Positions 8,431-16,985 are shown, counted from the stretch's first letter. The stretch: 64,000 bases of DNA from Oscillospiraceae bacterium (GCA_009780175.1 WRAO01000012.1:1-64000); one strand, 5' to 3'. Translations and numbers: made by a program. Notes: a model not told the origin generated them from the letters alone.

Positions 8431-8967
8431 CTACAAAGAAACGGCCTCCACTTTTGTCTTGACAAAGGTGTCTGCAACTTTGATAGCCATATTTCTCAAG
8501 TGTAGACCACTCCACCCCGCTAGCGTAAGTAGGCATGGCAGAATTGCAATTTTTATATCAAAACCATACTGAATAATAAGGGACACCATCACTAGAATCA
8601 TCAAAAGGAAAACGATCCACATAAATTTAAATATCAATGGACTTTTGTGTGTCATAGTAATTATGGTTCCATTCTCGCCTTCGGCCAGCGTGATCGAAAA
8701 TTTGAAAGCATTTGAATATTGGCCCTACCCAAAAGTGACTGTAAATGAAATTTGCCCTTTTCGATTTCTAACTGATAAATCGGTATAGTTCAGTATTTTC
8801 CCTTTTTTGTCCTTTACTACAAGGCTATCGTGATTCAATTCTCTCCATGTTCGCCTCTCAAAATTTGAACTTGGCTCAAAATTTCTGCACATGAGCTTAT
8901 CCGCGAAAATTTGATTGCACTTTCCGATAGAAAACTTTGTCAAATATCTTTTCGTCGTCATATACAT
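8431..8967 (-). pseudogene. small two-TM protein gene interrupted by an in-frame TAG
   Basis: Two open segments lie in the same frame and are separated only by a TAG at 8725-8727. The upstream part (80 codons from 8967; ATG 8961 is an alternative) is soluble and basic. The read-through adds GQYSNAFKFSITL and AEGENGTIITMTHKSP, then two membrane helices (FMWIVFLLMILVMVSLII and ILPCLLTLAGWSGL). Without the stop this is a coherent protein of about 178 aa: a strand-rich N-terminus leading straight into a C-terminal TM hairpin. TAG is an ordinary stop in neighbouring genes, so a nonsense mutation is the simplest reading. An internal ATG at 8655 could still give a 74-aa TM protein. The region is AT-richer than its neighbours, and no ribosome site is obvious. 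Confidence 0.55.
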
Positions 8968-9567
8968 CTACTTAGTCAAACGGGCTTTGATGATGTGGGT
9001 GTAGGTGAATTCTGCTAGGGCTTCCGGGTTTTCTAGGTACCATTGCAGGTCGCCCATGGTACCGAGGACGTTGCCTGTTGTGAAACGGGACATGTATAGG
9101 ATAATTTCTTGGTCGTCTATTATCTCGATGGGTTCTTGGATGGGGCCGAAGGCACGGGCCATGTAGGCATGCTCGGCGGTCCACGGTGTACCTTGTTGCG
9201 TGGCGCCGCCGATGGAGATGGTCCATTGGAATTCGTTGCTGCCGGGTCGCGTGATTGTGATCGCGATAGGTCTGGCCTCTATGGGGGCATCTGATAAGGT
9301 TTGGAGGCCGCCGCGCTGGTCGATCAGTTCGCCGTAGCGGTAGATTTCGACCCAGATTTCTATGCTGATGAATACGCCGTCTGTGTATTCGAAGAGCAGG
9401 ATCTCTTGGTTGGGGTTTGTGAGGAGGGTTACGATCTCCTGCTGGGCATCTGTCAATGCCATGGGGGCGATGGTGGGCAGCTGGTTTGTGCCCGCTCCGC
9501 CCGTGCAGGCTGTGAGGAGGGATGCGCAGAGACAGAACATCAGCAAAACGGCGATTTTCTTTCTCAT
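8968..9567 (-). CDS. hypothetical lipoprotein
   Basis: A 199-aa protein with signal peptide and lipobox (LLMFCLCASLLTAC, Cys at about residue 21), a short Gly/Thr linker, then a strand-rich domain (EILLFEYTDGVFISIEIWVEIYRYGEL; PIAITITRPGSNEFQWTIS). The C-terminal segment (YMARAFGPIQEPIEI, EEIILYMSRF-like, AEFTYTHIIKARLTK) looks like a small beta domain. No family recognised. Its ATG is 1 nt from the cysS stop, so it is co-transcribed and probably coupled with cysS. Expected to sit on the outer membrane face. Function unknown. Confidence 0.75.
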   Translation of the reverse strand: MRKKIAVLLMFCLCASLLTACTGGAGTNQLPTIAPMALTDAQQEIVTLLTNPNQEILLFEYTDGVFISIEIWVEIYRYGELIDQRGGLQTLSDAPIEARPIAITITRPGSNEFQWTISIGGATQQGTPWTAEHAYMARAFGPIQEPIEIIDDQEIILYMSRFTTGNVLGTMGDLQWYLENPEALAEFTYTHIIKARLTK

Positions 9568-9568
9568 G

Positions 9569-10981
9569 TTATGCCTTTTTCCACTTGATCCCCTGTGGGG
9601 TGTCTTCCAGGAGGATACCCATGTCTTTGAGTTCGTCGCGGATGCGGTCGGATTCGGCCCAGTTTTTGTTTGCTCTGGCCTCTTGGCGGGCGGCGATTAG
9701 GGCTTCGCCTTGGGTGTCTAGGTCGTCCGCTTGATTGGGCATGGCGTAGAGGAGGCCGAGGATGTCGGTGAGCTCTCTTATGGCGGCCAGGCAACCTTCG
9801 ACGAAGGGTTGGGACAGTGTTTTCTCTGCGGCGGTAGCACCGTTGATCTCGCGGATCATCTCAAAGATGACGGCGATGCCGTCGGCGGTGTTGAAGTCGT
9901 CGTCCATGGCCTCGATGAAGCGGGTTTTGTAGGTGGTGAGGCTGTCTAGGAGGGTTTGCTCTTCTACTGTAAGTTCGGTGGTAGTTGCATGTTTAGATAG
10001 GAATTCGAGGTTTTCTACGGCGGTGTAGAGGCGTTCCAGGCCGGCTTTGGATTGGACCAGGATTTCACCGGAGTAGTTGAGAGGGCTTCTATAGTGGCTC
10101 ATGAGCATGAACATGCGGATGGCGTCGTAGCCGTAGGCCTCTGCGGCGTCTCTCACGGTGAAGAAGTTGCCGAGGCTTTTGGACATCTTCTTGTTGTCGA
10201 TGGAGAGGAAGCCGTTGTGGAGCCAGTAGTGGGCGAAGGTGCAGCCGTTGAGCGCTTCGGACTGGGCGACTTCGTTTTCGTGATGCGGGAAGGTCAGGTC
10301 TTGGCCGCCGGCGTGGATGTCGATGGTTTTGCCGAGGAGTTCGCTTGCCATGACGCTGCATTCAATATGCCAGCCGGGTCTCCCCTCTCCCCAGGGGGAT
10401 GGCCAGGAGGGTTCGCCAGGTTTTGCGGACTTCCAGAGGGCGAAGTCCATGGGATTTTCTTTGCCTGTATCGACATCGACGCGGGCGCCGGCTTTTAGGT
10501 CGTCCAGGCTTTGGCCGGAGAGTTTGCCATAGTCGGCGAAGGCGGCGGTGCGGTAGTAGACGTCGCCTTCGCCGAGGGCGTAGGCGTAGCCTTTGTCGAT
10601 GAGGGTTTGGGTAGCGGCGATCATGCCGTCGATGTGTTCGGTGGCTTTGGGGTGGATGGTCGCGGGGCGGACGCCGAGGCCTTTGGCGTCGGTGTAGTAT
10701 TCTCTGATGAAGCGCTCAGTGATGGTATCGCAGGAGACGCCTTCTTCGTTGGCGCGGTTGATGATTTTGTCGTCTACGTCGGTGAAGTTTTGGACGAAGG
10801 TGACGTCGTAGCCTCTCCACTCCATGTAGCGGCGGAGCACGTCGAAGAGGATGACGGGGCGGGCGTTGCCGACGTGGATGTAGTCGTAGACGGTTGGGCC
10901 GCAGGCATACATTTTGACTTTACCGGGTTCGATGGGGGTGAAGGTTTCTTTTTGGCCGGTTTGGGTGTTGAATAGTTTCAT
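9569..10981 (-). CDS. cysS: cysteinyl-tRNA synthetase
   Basis: A 470-aa class I synthetase charging tRNA-Cys. The N-terminus has the KMYACGPTVYDYIHVGNARP block (HIGH-type motif HVGN and the first zinc Cys). The other zinc ligands are in WHIECSVMA and in the TFPHHENEVAQSEA block. The KMSKS loop appears as KKMSKSLGNFF. Length is normal. The start codon overlaps the tcdA stop as ATGA. No T-box leader is present, which fits transcription from the tcdA promoter. A lipoprotein gene follows after 1 nt. Confidence 0.97.
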   Translation of the reverse strand: MKLFNTQTGQKETFTPIEPGKVKMYACGPTVYDYIHVGNARPVILFDVLRRYMEWRGYDVTFVQNFTDVDDKIINRANEEGVSCDTITERFIREYYTDAKGLGVRPATIHPKATEHIDGMIAATQTLIDKGYAYALGEGDVYYRTAAFADYGKLSGQSLDDLKAGARVDVDTGKENPMDFALWKSAKPGEPSWPSPWGEGRPGWHIECSVMASELLGKTIDIHAGGQDLTFPHHENEVAQSEALNGCTFAHYWLHNGFLSIDNKKMSKSLGNFFTVRDAAEAYGYDAIRMFMLMSHYRSPLNYSGEILVQSKAGLERLYTAVENLEFLSKHATTTELTVEEQTLLDSLTTYKTRFIEAMDDDFNTADGIAVIFEMIREINGATAAEKTLSQPFVEGCLAAIRELTDILGLLYAMPNQADDLDTQGEALIAARQEARANKNWAESDRIRDELKDMGILLEDTPQGIKWKKA

Positions 10982-11706
10982 AATGATTCTCCTGTTTCCT
11001 TAATGAGGGCCTTAACGACTTCGCCGGCTAGGATGAGGCCTGCGGTACCGGGGACGAAGGCATTGCTGGCGGGGATTTGGCGGCGGGTTGAGCCCGCTCG
11101 GTCTATTGCTTCTACCGGGGTTCTGGGTTTTTCCTCGGAACACACTACGCGGAGGCTTGTGATGCCGCGTTTGCGGAGTTCTTTTCGCATGACGCGGGCC
11201 AAGGAGTCATTTTGGGTTTCGAAGAGATTTTTTACGCGGAAGGCGGTGGGGTCGAGTTTGTTGGCGGCACCCATGGCGCTGATGATTGGGACACCGGCGG
11301 CGTTTGCGCGGGTGATGAGTTCTAGTTTGGCGGTCACGGTGTCGATGGCGTCTACGATGTAGTCGTATTGGGTGAAGTCGAAGTCCTCCGCTGTGTCGGG
11401 GCCGTAGAAAATGCGGTGGGGTTCGACGGTGGCGTTAGGGTTAATGTCGAAGATACGAGCTTTCATGACATCGACTTTGTACTCCCCTATTGTTTTGTGG
11501 GTGGCAATGATTTGGCGGTTGAGGTTGGTGATGTCGATTTTATCGCTGTCGAAGAGGGCGAAGTGGCCGACGCCGGAGCGGGCTAGGGCTTCGGCCGTGT
11601 ATCCGCCGACGCCACCGATGCCGAAGATGGCGACGTGGCTTTGTATCAGGCGGTCGATGGCGGGTTTGCCTAGGAGGGCCTGGGTGCGGGAGAATTGGTT
11701 TTGCAT
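10978..11706 (-). CDS. tcdA: tRNA threonylcarbamoyladenosine dehydratase TcdA
   Basis: A 242-aa E1-like/ThiF-fold enzyme. It converts t6A37 of tRNA to its cyclic form ct6A in an ATP-dependent reaction. The nucleotide-binding motif IFGIGGVGGYTAEALARSGVG is near residue 30, followed by LFDSDKIDITNLNRQI, typical of the E1 family. The Cys in LRVVCSEEKPRTP matches the TcdA subgroup. It is first in an operon with cysS, with its own promoter 35-60 nt upstream. Function fits tsaD nearby (t6A synthesis), a pathway link across the region. Confidence 0.92.
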   Translation of the reverse strand: MQNQFSRTQALLGKPAIDRLIQSHVAIFGIGGVGGYTAEALARSGVGHFALFDSDKIDITNLNRQIIATHKTIGEYKVDVMKARIFDINPNATVEPHRIFYGPDTAEDFDFTQYDYIVDAIDTVTAKLELITRANAAGVPIISAMGAANKLDPTAFRVKNLFETQNDSLARVMRKELRKRGITSLRVVCSEEKPRTPVEAIDRAGSTRRQIPASNAFVPGTAGLILAGEVVKALIKETGESL

Positions 11707-11740
11707 GAGGAGCCTCGCTCTCGTTTTGGGGTATTATTTT

Positions 11741-11769
11741 ATTGTAGCAGTTTGGGGATGGGGTTGCAA
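11741..11769 (-). promoter_or_regulatory. sigma-A promoter of tcdA-cysS
   Basis: On the minus strand: TTGCAA (11764-11769), a 17-bp spacer and TACAAT (11741-11746), preceded by TGC as in extended -10 promoters. Confidence 0.75.
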
Positions 11770-11798
11770 GGAGGCAGCAATAAACTAATCTTGCGTTT

Positions 11799-12039
11799 CT
11801 ACCTACTCCCATATTCCTTCAAAAACATCCATTTGCCTGTCATAATATCCCCTGAAACCCCTGTTGGAGGGATGCGCAGAGTGAAGCTGGTATCCAAACC
11901 TAAAATAAATTGGTAGGTATATTGCAAAAAATCATCATACTCGTCTGAGATAATTTCCCGTAAATAAGCGGAGATCACCGGAGGCAACAGAGCAGGAGAC
12001 GAAAAGACTGAGGAACAGGAGAATGATGAATTTTTTCAT
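11799..12039 (-). pseudogene. frameshifted small lipoprotein/secreted peptide
   Basis: A good start (ATG 12037-12039 with AGGTGG upstream) opens a signal peptide MKKFIILLFLSLFVSCSVA. The frame then hits a stop after about 34 codons. In the next frame, from about 11987, an open stretch of 62 codons continues: PPVISAYLREIISDEYDDFL, ending KEYGSR. Joined by a one-base shift near 11988 they give a plausible small exported protein of about 80 aa. The split suggests a frameshifted remnant; a sequencing error is also possible. AT-richer than its neighbours. Confidence 0.5.
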
Positions 12040-12114
12040 GGATACCACCTGCCTCATATAAACTCGGCACATTTCTATTATTTTACCACACTTGGAGCCG
12101 TGTTTCTATAGGGG

Positions 12115-12143
12115 TTTACAAATCGGTTCGGACTGTGTATACT
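12115..12143 (+). promoter_or_regulatory. sigma-A promoter of the rib operon
   Basis: TTTACA (12115-12120), a 17-bp spacer and TATACT (12138-12143), placing the transcript start just before the FMN riboswitch. Confidence 0.8.
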
Positions 12144-12159
12144 AGATACAAATTGAATC

Positions 12160-12265
12160 GTCTTCAGGGCGGGGTGTGAGTCCCCACCGGTGGTAGAGCC
12201 CACGAGCCGCGAGGCTGACTCGGTGTAATTCCGAGGCCGACAGTATAGTCTGGATGAGAGAAGAC
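12160..12265 (+). promoter_or_regulatory. FMN riboswitch (RFN element)
   Basis: The conserved RFN sequence blocks are all present in order: CTTCAGGGCGGGGTG, AGTCCCCACCGGTGGTA, AGCCCACGAGCCG and GATGAGAGAAGA. The closing stem P1 is GTCTTC (12160-12165) with GAAGAC (12260-12265). It binds FMN and, with the terminator that follows, represses the riboflavin genes when FMN is plentiful. Confidence 0.97.
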
Positions 12266-12298
12266 ATGTCTGTTTGTGTTATTTTGACATGATTTTTT

Positions 12299-12333
12299 GT
12301 GCGCTGAAGATGTATTCTTCGGCGCATTTTTGT
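12299..12333 (+). terminator. riboswitch-controlled terminator
   Basis: Stem TGCGCTGAAGA / TCTTCGGCGCA followed by TTTTTGTTTT, between the FMN riboswitch and ribD. Its position fits transcriptional attenuation. Confidence 0.9.
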
Positions 12334-12353
12334 TTTCCGGGAGGTGACCTTAC

Positions 12354-13451
12354 GTGACGCATGAACATTGGATGCAGATGGCGCTTGATCTCGCTCGTCT
12401 CGGTGTCGGGCGGGTGAATCCGAACCCTTTGGTGGGGGCGGTGATTGTGCGGGATGGACGGGTCATCGGGCAGGGGTATCACGGGTATTACGGTGGGCCG
12501 CATGCGGAGCGGGAGGCACTTGCCGCTTGCTCGGAAGACCCGCGGGGGGCGACGATGTATGTGACGTTGGAGCCGTGTTGTCATTATGGGAAAACGCCGC
12601 CTTGTACGGAGGTGGTGCTTGCGAGTGGGATTTCCACGGTTGTCATTGGGTCGGCGGATCCGAACCCGAAAGTCGCGGGGGGCGGGGTGTCTGCGCTGCG
12701 CGAGGGCGGCGTTACGGTGATTGAGGGCGTGCTGCGAGAGCGGTGTGATGCGCTCAATGCCGCGTTTTTTCATTATATTCTCGGGGATACTCCCTATGTG
12801 GCGTTGAAATACGCGATGACGGCGGATGGGAAGATTGCAACTGTCACCGGGGCTTCTCGCTGGATCACGGGGGACGTGGCACGGGCGCATGTGCATGCGA
12901 CGCGGCATGCATACTCGGCGATTTTGGTTGGGGTTGGGACGGTGTTGGCGGATGATCCGCTGCTTACTTGTCGGTTGCCGGAGAGACGGAATCCGCTGCG
13001 GGTGATTTGTGATTCGGGGCTTCGGACGCCGCTTAATAGTCAGATTGTGCGGACGGCACGGGATGTGCCGACGGTGATTGTTTGTGCGGGGCGGCGCGTT
13101 GAGGATATCGCACCCTACGAGGAGGCCGGGTGTCGGGTGCTTGATCTGCCCGGATTGGACGGGCGGGTGGATTTGACAAGGCTGATGCAGGTCTTGCATG
13201 CGGAGAAGATTAGTAGTGTCTTGGTTGAGGGCGGGGCGGCGGTGAATTATAGTTTCCTTGCGGCGGGGCTGGTGCAGAAGATACAGGTTTATCTCGCACC
13301 GAAATTGTTTGGGGGCGAGGCGGCGAAGGGGCCGATTGGTGGAGCTGGGGTTGTGGTTCCAGATCAGGCGTTTTTGTTGGGAGAACCTGTGATTACGCAG
13401 TTAGGGGCGGATTTGTTGTTGGAGTATGATGTGTTGGGTGGTGGTCGTTAA
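12354..13451 (+). CDS. ribD: bifunctional riboflavin-specific deaminase/reductase RibD
   Basis: A 365-aa enzyme catalysing two successive steps of riboflavin synthesis. The N-terminal cytidine-deaminase-like domain (about 1-145) has the zinc site HAEREAL and PCCHYGKTPPCTEVV. The C-terminal NADPH-dependent reductase domain (about 148-360) has VALKYAMTADGKIAT, GASRWITG and VEGGAAVNYSFL. The start is GTG 12354, with GGGAGGTGA 6 nt upstream. The stop overlaps the ribE start as TAATG. First gene of the riboswitch-controlled operon. Confidence 0.96.
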   Translation: MTHEHWMQMALDLARLGVGRVNPNPLVGAVIVRDGRVIGQGYHGYYGGPHAEREALAACSEDPRGATMYVTLEPCCHYGKTPPCTEVVLASGISTVVIGSADPNPKVAGGGVSALREGGVTVIEGVLRERCDALNAAFFHYILGDTPYVALKYAMTADGKIATVTGASRWITGDVARAHVHATRHAYSAILVGVGTVLADDPLLTCRLPERRNPLRVICDSGLRTPLNSQIVRTARDVPTVIVCAGRRVEDIAPYEEAGCRVLDLPGLDGRVDLTRLMQVLHAEKISSVLVEGGAAVNYSFLAAGLVQKIQVYLAPKLFGGEAAKGPIGGAGVVVPDQAFLLGEPVITQLGADLLLEYDVLGGGR

Positions 13452-14098
13452 TGTTTACTGGGATTATTGAAGAGATTGGTGTTATCGAGCGATTAGAGCC
13501 CGGGGCGCGGTCTAGTCGGGTGACGATTTCGGGTCGGGTGATTTTTTCGGACTTGAAATTGGGTGATAGTGTGGCGGTCAATGGGGTTTGTCTGACCGCT
13601 AGCTCGATTTCTGAAGCACAGTTTACGGCGGATGTCATGCCGGAGACGTTGCATCGCACGGCCTTGTCGGGGCTTCGGCCCGGAAGTCGGGTTAATTTGG
13701 AGCGGGCGATGGCGGCGAATGGGCGATTTGGCGGGCACATGGTTGCCGGGCACGTGGATGGGACGGGAAAAATCCAGAGTCTTCGTCGGGATGACAATGC
13801 AGTTTGGGTACGGATTACGGCAGGGGCGGAGATTTTGCGGTATACGATTTTGAAGGGGTCAATTGCGATTGATGGGATCAGCCTCACGGTTGCTGAGGTA
13901 GATGGGACGGGGTTTTCGGTGTCTATTATTCCCCACACCGGCAGTGAGACGACACTACTCTCGAAGGGGTCGGGGGATTTGGTCAATTTGGAGACGGATT
14001 TGGTTGGTAAGTATGTGGAAAAGCTGCTGTTGCCGCGAGATATGGAAGTTCCGCATACCGGGATAACCGCTGAATTTCTGGCCGAACATGGCTTTTGA
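13451..14098 (+). CDS. ribE: riboflavin synthase alpha chain
   Basis: A 215-aa enzyme that dismutates two lumazine molecules to riboflavin. It shows the expected internal repeat of two lumazine-binding domains: MFTGIIEEIG with VAVNGVCLT in the first (about 1-95), and HMVAGHVDGTGKI with IAIDGISLTV in the second (about 96-200). It is coupled to ribD through TAATG. Called ribE in the Bacillus naming (ribC in E. coli). Confidence 0.96.
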   Translation: MFTGIIEEIGVIERLEPGARSSRVTISGRVIFSDLKLGDSVAVNGVCLTASSISEAQFTADVMPETLHRTALSGLRPGSRVNLERAMAANGRFGGHMVAGHVDGTGKIQSLRRDDNAVWVRITAGAEILRYTILKGSIAIDGISLTVAEVDGTGFSVSIIPHTGSETTLLSKGSGDLVNLETDLVGKYVEKLLLPRDMEVPHTGITAEFLAEHGF

Positions 14099-14143
14099 TA
14101 TCAATCGCCCGCATATTCAAGACGGGCGATTGATAATCGCCCC
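14099..14143 (+). repeat. overlapping alternative hairpins between ribE and ribBA
   Basis: TATCAATCGCCCG (14099-14111) pairs perfectly with 14123-14135. The right arm can alternatively pair with the next segment: GGGCGATT, then gat, then AATCGCCC (14124-14142). The two structures exclude each other. The second ends in CCTACA, like other dyads in this window. It may be an inserted small repeat or an intra-operon processing/attenuation site. Confidence 0.5.
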
Positions 14144-14158
14144 TACAGGAGGACATAT

Positions 14159-15361
14159 ATGTTTCGATACAACACGATAGACGAGGCGCTAGAGGCGCTG
14201 CGGGCCGGGGAGATTATTCTCGTTACGGACGATGAGGATCGTGAGAATGAGGGGGATCTCATTTGCGCAGCTGAGTTTGCCACGCCGGAGAATGTGAATT
14301 TTATGGCGGCCTATGCCAAGGGGCTGATTTGCATGCCCATGGAGCAGGCGCTGGTGCGGAAGTTGGATTTGCCACAGATGGCACTGTCGAACACGGACCC
14401 ACATGCGACGGCGTTCACGGTGTCGATTGACCATGTGGACACCGGGACGGGCATCTCGGCACAGGAGCGGTCGCTCACGGCGATGAAGTGCGTGGACCCG
14501 GACGCGAGGCCGGAGGATTTCCGTCGGCCGGGACATATGTTTCCGCTGTTGGCCAAGTCGAACGGTGTGTTGGAGCGGCCGGGACATACGGAGGCTACGG
14601 TGGATTTGATGCGTCTTGCGGGGCTCTACCCCTGCGGGCTTTGCTGTGAGATTATGGCGGATGATGGGAGCATGATGAAAACGCCGGAGCTTATAGCGTT
14701 TGCCGAGGCACATGGGATGAAGTTTATCACTATCGCCGCATTGCAGGAGTATCGGCGGGCACACGAGGTGCAGATGGAGCATCAGGCGTCGGCCCACTTC
14801 CCTACTCGGTTTGGCGAATTCACTTTACATGGCTATGTGAACAAGATTACGGGCGAGGAACATGTGGCACTCACGATGGGTGATTTGTCCACTGCTGAGC
14901 CGCCGCTGGTACGGGTGCATTCGGAGTGTCTCACAGGGGATGCGCTGGGCAGCCGTCGGTGTGATTGCGGGGAGCAGTTTGAGGCGGCTATGGCGCAGAT
15001 CGCGGCGGCGGGCCGAGGGATTTTAGTCTATCTGCGGCAAGAGGGGCGCGGGATTGGGCTGCTGAATAAGTTGAAGGCCTATGCGCTGCAAGATAAAGGG
15101 CTGGATACGGTGGAGGCAAATCACGCGCTGGGATTTGGGGATGATCTGCGGAATTACGCGGTTGCCGCGCAGATGCTTCGGGATTTGGGACATGCGGAGG
15201 TTCGGCTGATGACAAATAATCCGGACAAGATCGATCAACTCACGGCGTATGGGATCACGGTTCAGGAGCGGGTGCCGATTCAGATGGAGGCGAACCCGGC
15301 GGACCTTGGGTATTTGAGGACGAAGCAAGAGAAAATGGGACATTTAGTAGATTATAAATAA
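14159..15361 (+). CDS. ribBA: bifunctional DHBP synthase / GTP cyclohydrolase II RibBA
   Basis: A 400-aa fusion. The N-terminal half (about 1-200) is 3,4-dihydroxy-2-butanone-4-phosphate synthase, with [17 protein letters not shown] and [20 protein letters not shown]. The C-terminal half is GTP cyclohydrolase II, with the zinc cysteines in [19 protein letters not shown] and the catalytic [13 protein letters not shown]. It supplies both precursors for the pathway. AGGAGG sits at the expected distance from the ATG. Third gene of the rib operon. Confidence 0.97.
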   Translation: MFRYNTIDEALEALRAGEIILVTDDEDRENEGDLICAAEFATPENVNFMAAYAKGLICMPMEQALVRKLDLPQMALSNTDPHATAFTVSIDHVDTGTGISAQERSLTAMKCVDPDARPEDFRRPGHMFPLLAKSNGVLERPGHTEATVDLMRLAGLYPCGLCCEIMADDGSMMKTPELIAFAEAHGMKFITIAALQEYRRAHEVQMEHQASAHFPTRFGEFTLHGYVNKITGEEHVALTMGDLSTAEPPLVRVHSECLTGDALGSRRCDCGEQFEAAMAQIAAAGRGILVYLRQEGRGIGLLNKLKAYALQDKGLDTVEANHALGFGDDLRNYAVAAQMLRDLGHAEVRLMTNNPDKIDQLTAYGITVQERVPIQMEANPADLGYLRTKQEKMGHLVDYK

Positions 15362-15377
15362 CAAAGGAGAGAATGTC

Positions 15378-15845
15378 ATGTACAAAGTTTTTGAAGGCAA
15401 GCTGGTCGCGAAGGGCGCGAAAATTGGGATTGTTTGTGGGCGGTTTAATTCATTTATCGTCGCGAAACTGCTGGACGGTGCGCTGGATGGGCTCATGCGG
15501 CACGATGTGGAGATGGAGAATATTGAGGTCAGTTGGGTGCCGGGGGCGTTTGAGATTCCGCTGATCGCGAAAAAGATGGCGGAGACGAAGCGGTATGACG
15601 CGATTATCTGTCTCGGGACGGTGATCCGTGGATCTACTTCTCACTATGATCTGGTGTGTAGTGAGGTGACGAAGGGGATCGCGGCGGTTTCGATGGAGAC
15701 GGGGATTCCGGTGATCTTTGGGATCAACACGACGGAGACGATTGAGCAGGCCATTGAGCGCGCTGGGACAAAGGCTGGGAATAAAGGCTATGACGCAGCC
15801 TTGGCGGCGATTGAGATGGTGAATTTGATTCGGGAGATTGGATAG
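15378..15845 (+). CDS. ribH: 6,7-dimethyl-8-ribityllumazine synthase
   Basis: A 155-aa enzyme that condenses the RibA/D and RibB products into lumazine, usually as an icosahedral or pentameric shell. Motifs seen: [40 protein letters not shown] and [24 protein letters not shown] precedes the ATG. Last gene of the rib operon; a strong terminator follows within 15 nt. Confidence 0.97.
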   Translation: MYKVFEGKLVAKGAKIGIVCGRFNSFIVAKLLDGALDGLMRHDVEMENIEVSWVPGAFEIPLIAKKMAETKRYDAIICLGTVIRGSTSHYDLVCSEVTKGIAAVSMETGIPVIFGINTTETIEQAIERAGTKAGNKGYDAALAAIEMVNLIREIG

Positions 15846-15859
15846 ATACGCATGAAGAA

Positions 15860-15896
15860 AGCCCTCCGCACCGCTTGGTGTGGAGGGCTTCGTTTT
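15860..15896 (+). terminator. terminator of the rib operon
   Basis: Stem AGCCCTCCGCACC / GGTGTGGAGGGCT with a GCTT loop, followed by a T-rich tail. Confidence 0.9.
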
Positions 15897-15932
15897 GAGA
15901 TGAGGATCATGTGCTTATTTTGGCGACGCATC

Positions 15933-16661
15933 CTACTCTTCCCAGTTGTGCCAGATGTTTTGGACGTCGTCTGAGTCTTCGAGCATGGAGAGGAGCTTTT
16001 CCATTTTTTTGATGTCTTCTTCCGTCTCGAGTTTGATATGGTTTTGGGGAATCATGGCTATTTCTGCGGAGAGGAAGGTGTAGCCCTTCTCCTCTAGCGC
16101 AATGCGGACAGTTCCGAATTGTTCGGGGCCGGTATAGACGGCGAACATTCCTTCGTCTGGTTCGAAGTCGATCGCGCCGGCTTCTAGGGCGTCTAGCAGG
16201 ACGGTTTCTTCGGTTAGTTTGCCTGCCTCATTGTCGACGACGATGAGGCCTTTTTTATCGAAAGACCAAGAAACACAGCCAGCGGTGCCGAGATTGCCGC
16301 CGTATTTGTCGAAATAAAGGCGGATATCAGAGGCGGTACGATTTTTGTTGTCTGTCATCGTTTCTACGATTACGGCGACGCCGGCGGGGCCGTAGCCTTC
16401 GTAGGTGTTCTCTTCGTAAGTAGTACCGTCTCCCCCGCCGGCGGCTTTTTCGATGGTGCGTTTGATGTTGTCATTGGGTACATTCGCGGCGCGGGCTTTG
16501 GCAATTGCTTCGCGGAGCCTGGCGTTGGAGTCTGGATCTGAGCCGCCTTCTTTGACGGCGACGGACATTTCACGGGATATCTTCGTGAATATCTTACCGC
16601 GCTGGGCATCTGATTTTCCTTTTCGTTCTCTGATATTTTTCCACTTGGAATGTCCTGCCAT
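15933..16661 (-). CDS. yebC: YebC/PmpR-family protein
   Basis: A 242-aa protein of the TACO1/YebC family: DNA-binding-like regulators, some now linked to translation of proline-rich stretches. The N-terminus MAGHSKWKNIRERKGKSDAQ is the family signature, with ANVPNDNIKRTIEKA, YEGYGPAGVAVIVE and an acidic C-terminus (EDIKKMEKLLSMLEDSDDV). I chose the ATG at 16661, with AGGAGG 7-8 nt upstream; the longer upstream frame is not conserved. It is transcribed alone toward the rib operon, from an extended -10 (TGCTACAAT, about 16715-16720). Confidence 0.95.
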   Translation of the reverse strand: MAGHSKWKNIRERKGKSDAQRGKIFTKISREMSVAVKEGGSDPDSNARLREAIAKARAANVPNDNIKRTIEKAAGGGDGTTYEENTYEGYGPAGVAVIVETMTDNKNRTASDIRLYFDKYGGNLGTAGCVSWSFDKKGLIVVDNEAGKLTEETVLLDALEAGAIDFEPDEGMFAVYTGPEQFGTVRIALEEKGYTFLSAEIAMIPQNHIKLETEEDIKKMEKLLSMLEDSDDVQNIWHNWEE

Positions 16662-16677
16662 TGTGTTGCCTCCTGAA

Positions 16678-16706
16678 AACTGGCGCACAGTGTGCGCCCC
16701 TACATT
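16678..16706. repeat. short dyad followed by CCCTACA
   Basis: GGCGCACA-G-TGTGCGCC is a near-perfect palindrome directly followed by CCTACA. It sits in the leader of yebC. The same layout (dyad then CCTACA/TCTACA) occurs at 14124-14146 and 56503-56523. Confidence 0.45.
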
Positions 16707-16816
16707 TTTCTTTGATTGTAGCATAAATATGGAAAAGTTTCTAGTTCCGGACTGTATAAAATTCCCTGGGCTGGCAAAGATAGTAGTGCAATATTCTCTG
16801 AAAGGAGGTTTCTCGC

Positions 16817-16939
16817 ATGTCAAAGAAGAATAAGAATCAGGCGCAGGACAATACTACGCCGCAAGCTCCGCAGGAACTGGAACAGAAGAAAAAGCAACAG
16901 GCCGGTCAGATGAAAAACGAGACGAATCGCGCGAAGTAA
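16817..16939 (+). CDS. 40-aa Lys/Gln/Asn-rich hydrophilic protein
   Basis: A small gene with a perfect AAAGGAGG 8 nt before its ATG. The product starts MSKKNKNQAQDNTTPQAPQ and ends KNETNRAK. It is highly charged, has no hydrophobic segment, and is built of Lys, Gln, Asn and Glu. The composition and length recall minor small acid-soluble spore proteins, and sipL and spoVM are the next genes, but I recognise no defined family. A terminator shared with sipL follows. The strong ribosome site makes it a convincing real gene. Confidence 0.7.
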   Translation: MSKKNKNQAQDNTTPQAPQELEQKKKQQAGQMKNETNRAK

Positions 16940-16952
16940 GTGCATACAGACA

Positions 16953-16985
16953 AAAGCCCCTCCACGTAACGTGAAGGGGCTTTCG
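16953..16985. terminator. bidirectional terminator
   Basis: AAAGCCCCTCCACG / CGTGAAGGGGCTTT (one mismatch) between the convergent 40-aa gene and sipL, with A and T runs on the two sides so it can serve both. Confidence 0.85.

Noticed and set aside
8725..8727. Pyrrolysine codon
   Set aside because: TAG is an ordinary stop in nearby genes, and no pylS, pylT or PYLIS-like element is visible in the window; a nonsense mutation is simpler.
12279..13199. 306-codon minus-strand frame
   Set aside because: Antisense shadow of ribD with Arg/Pro/His-rich composition; no ribosome site.
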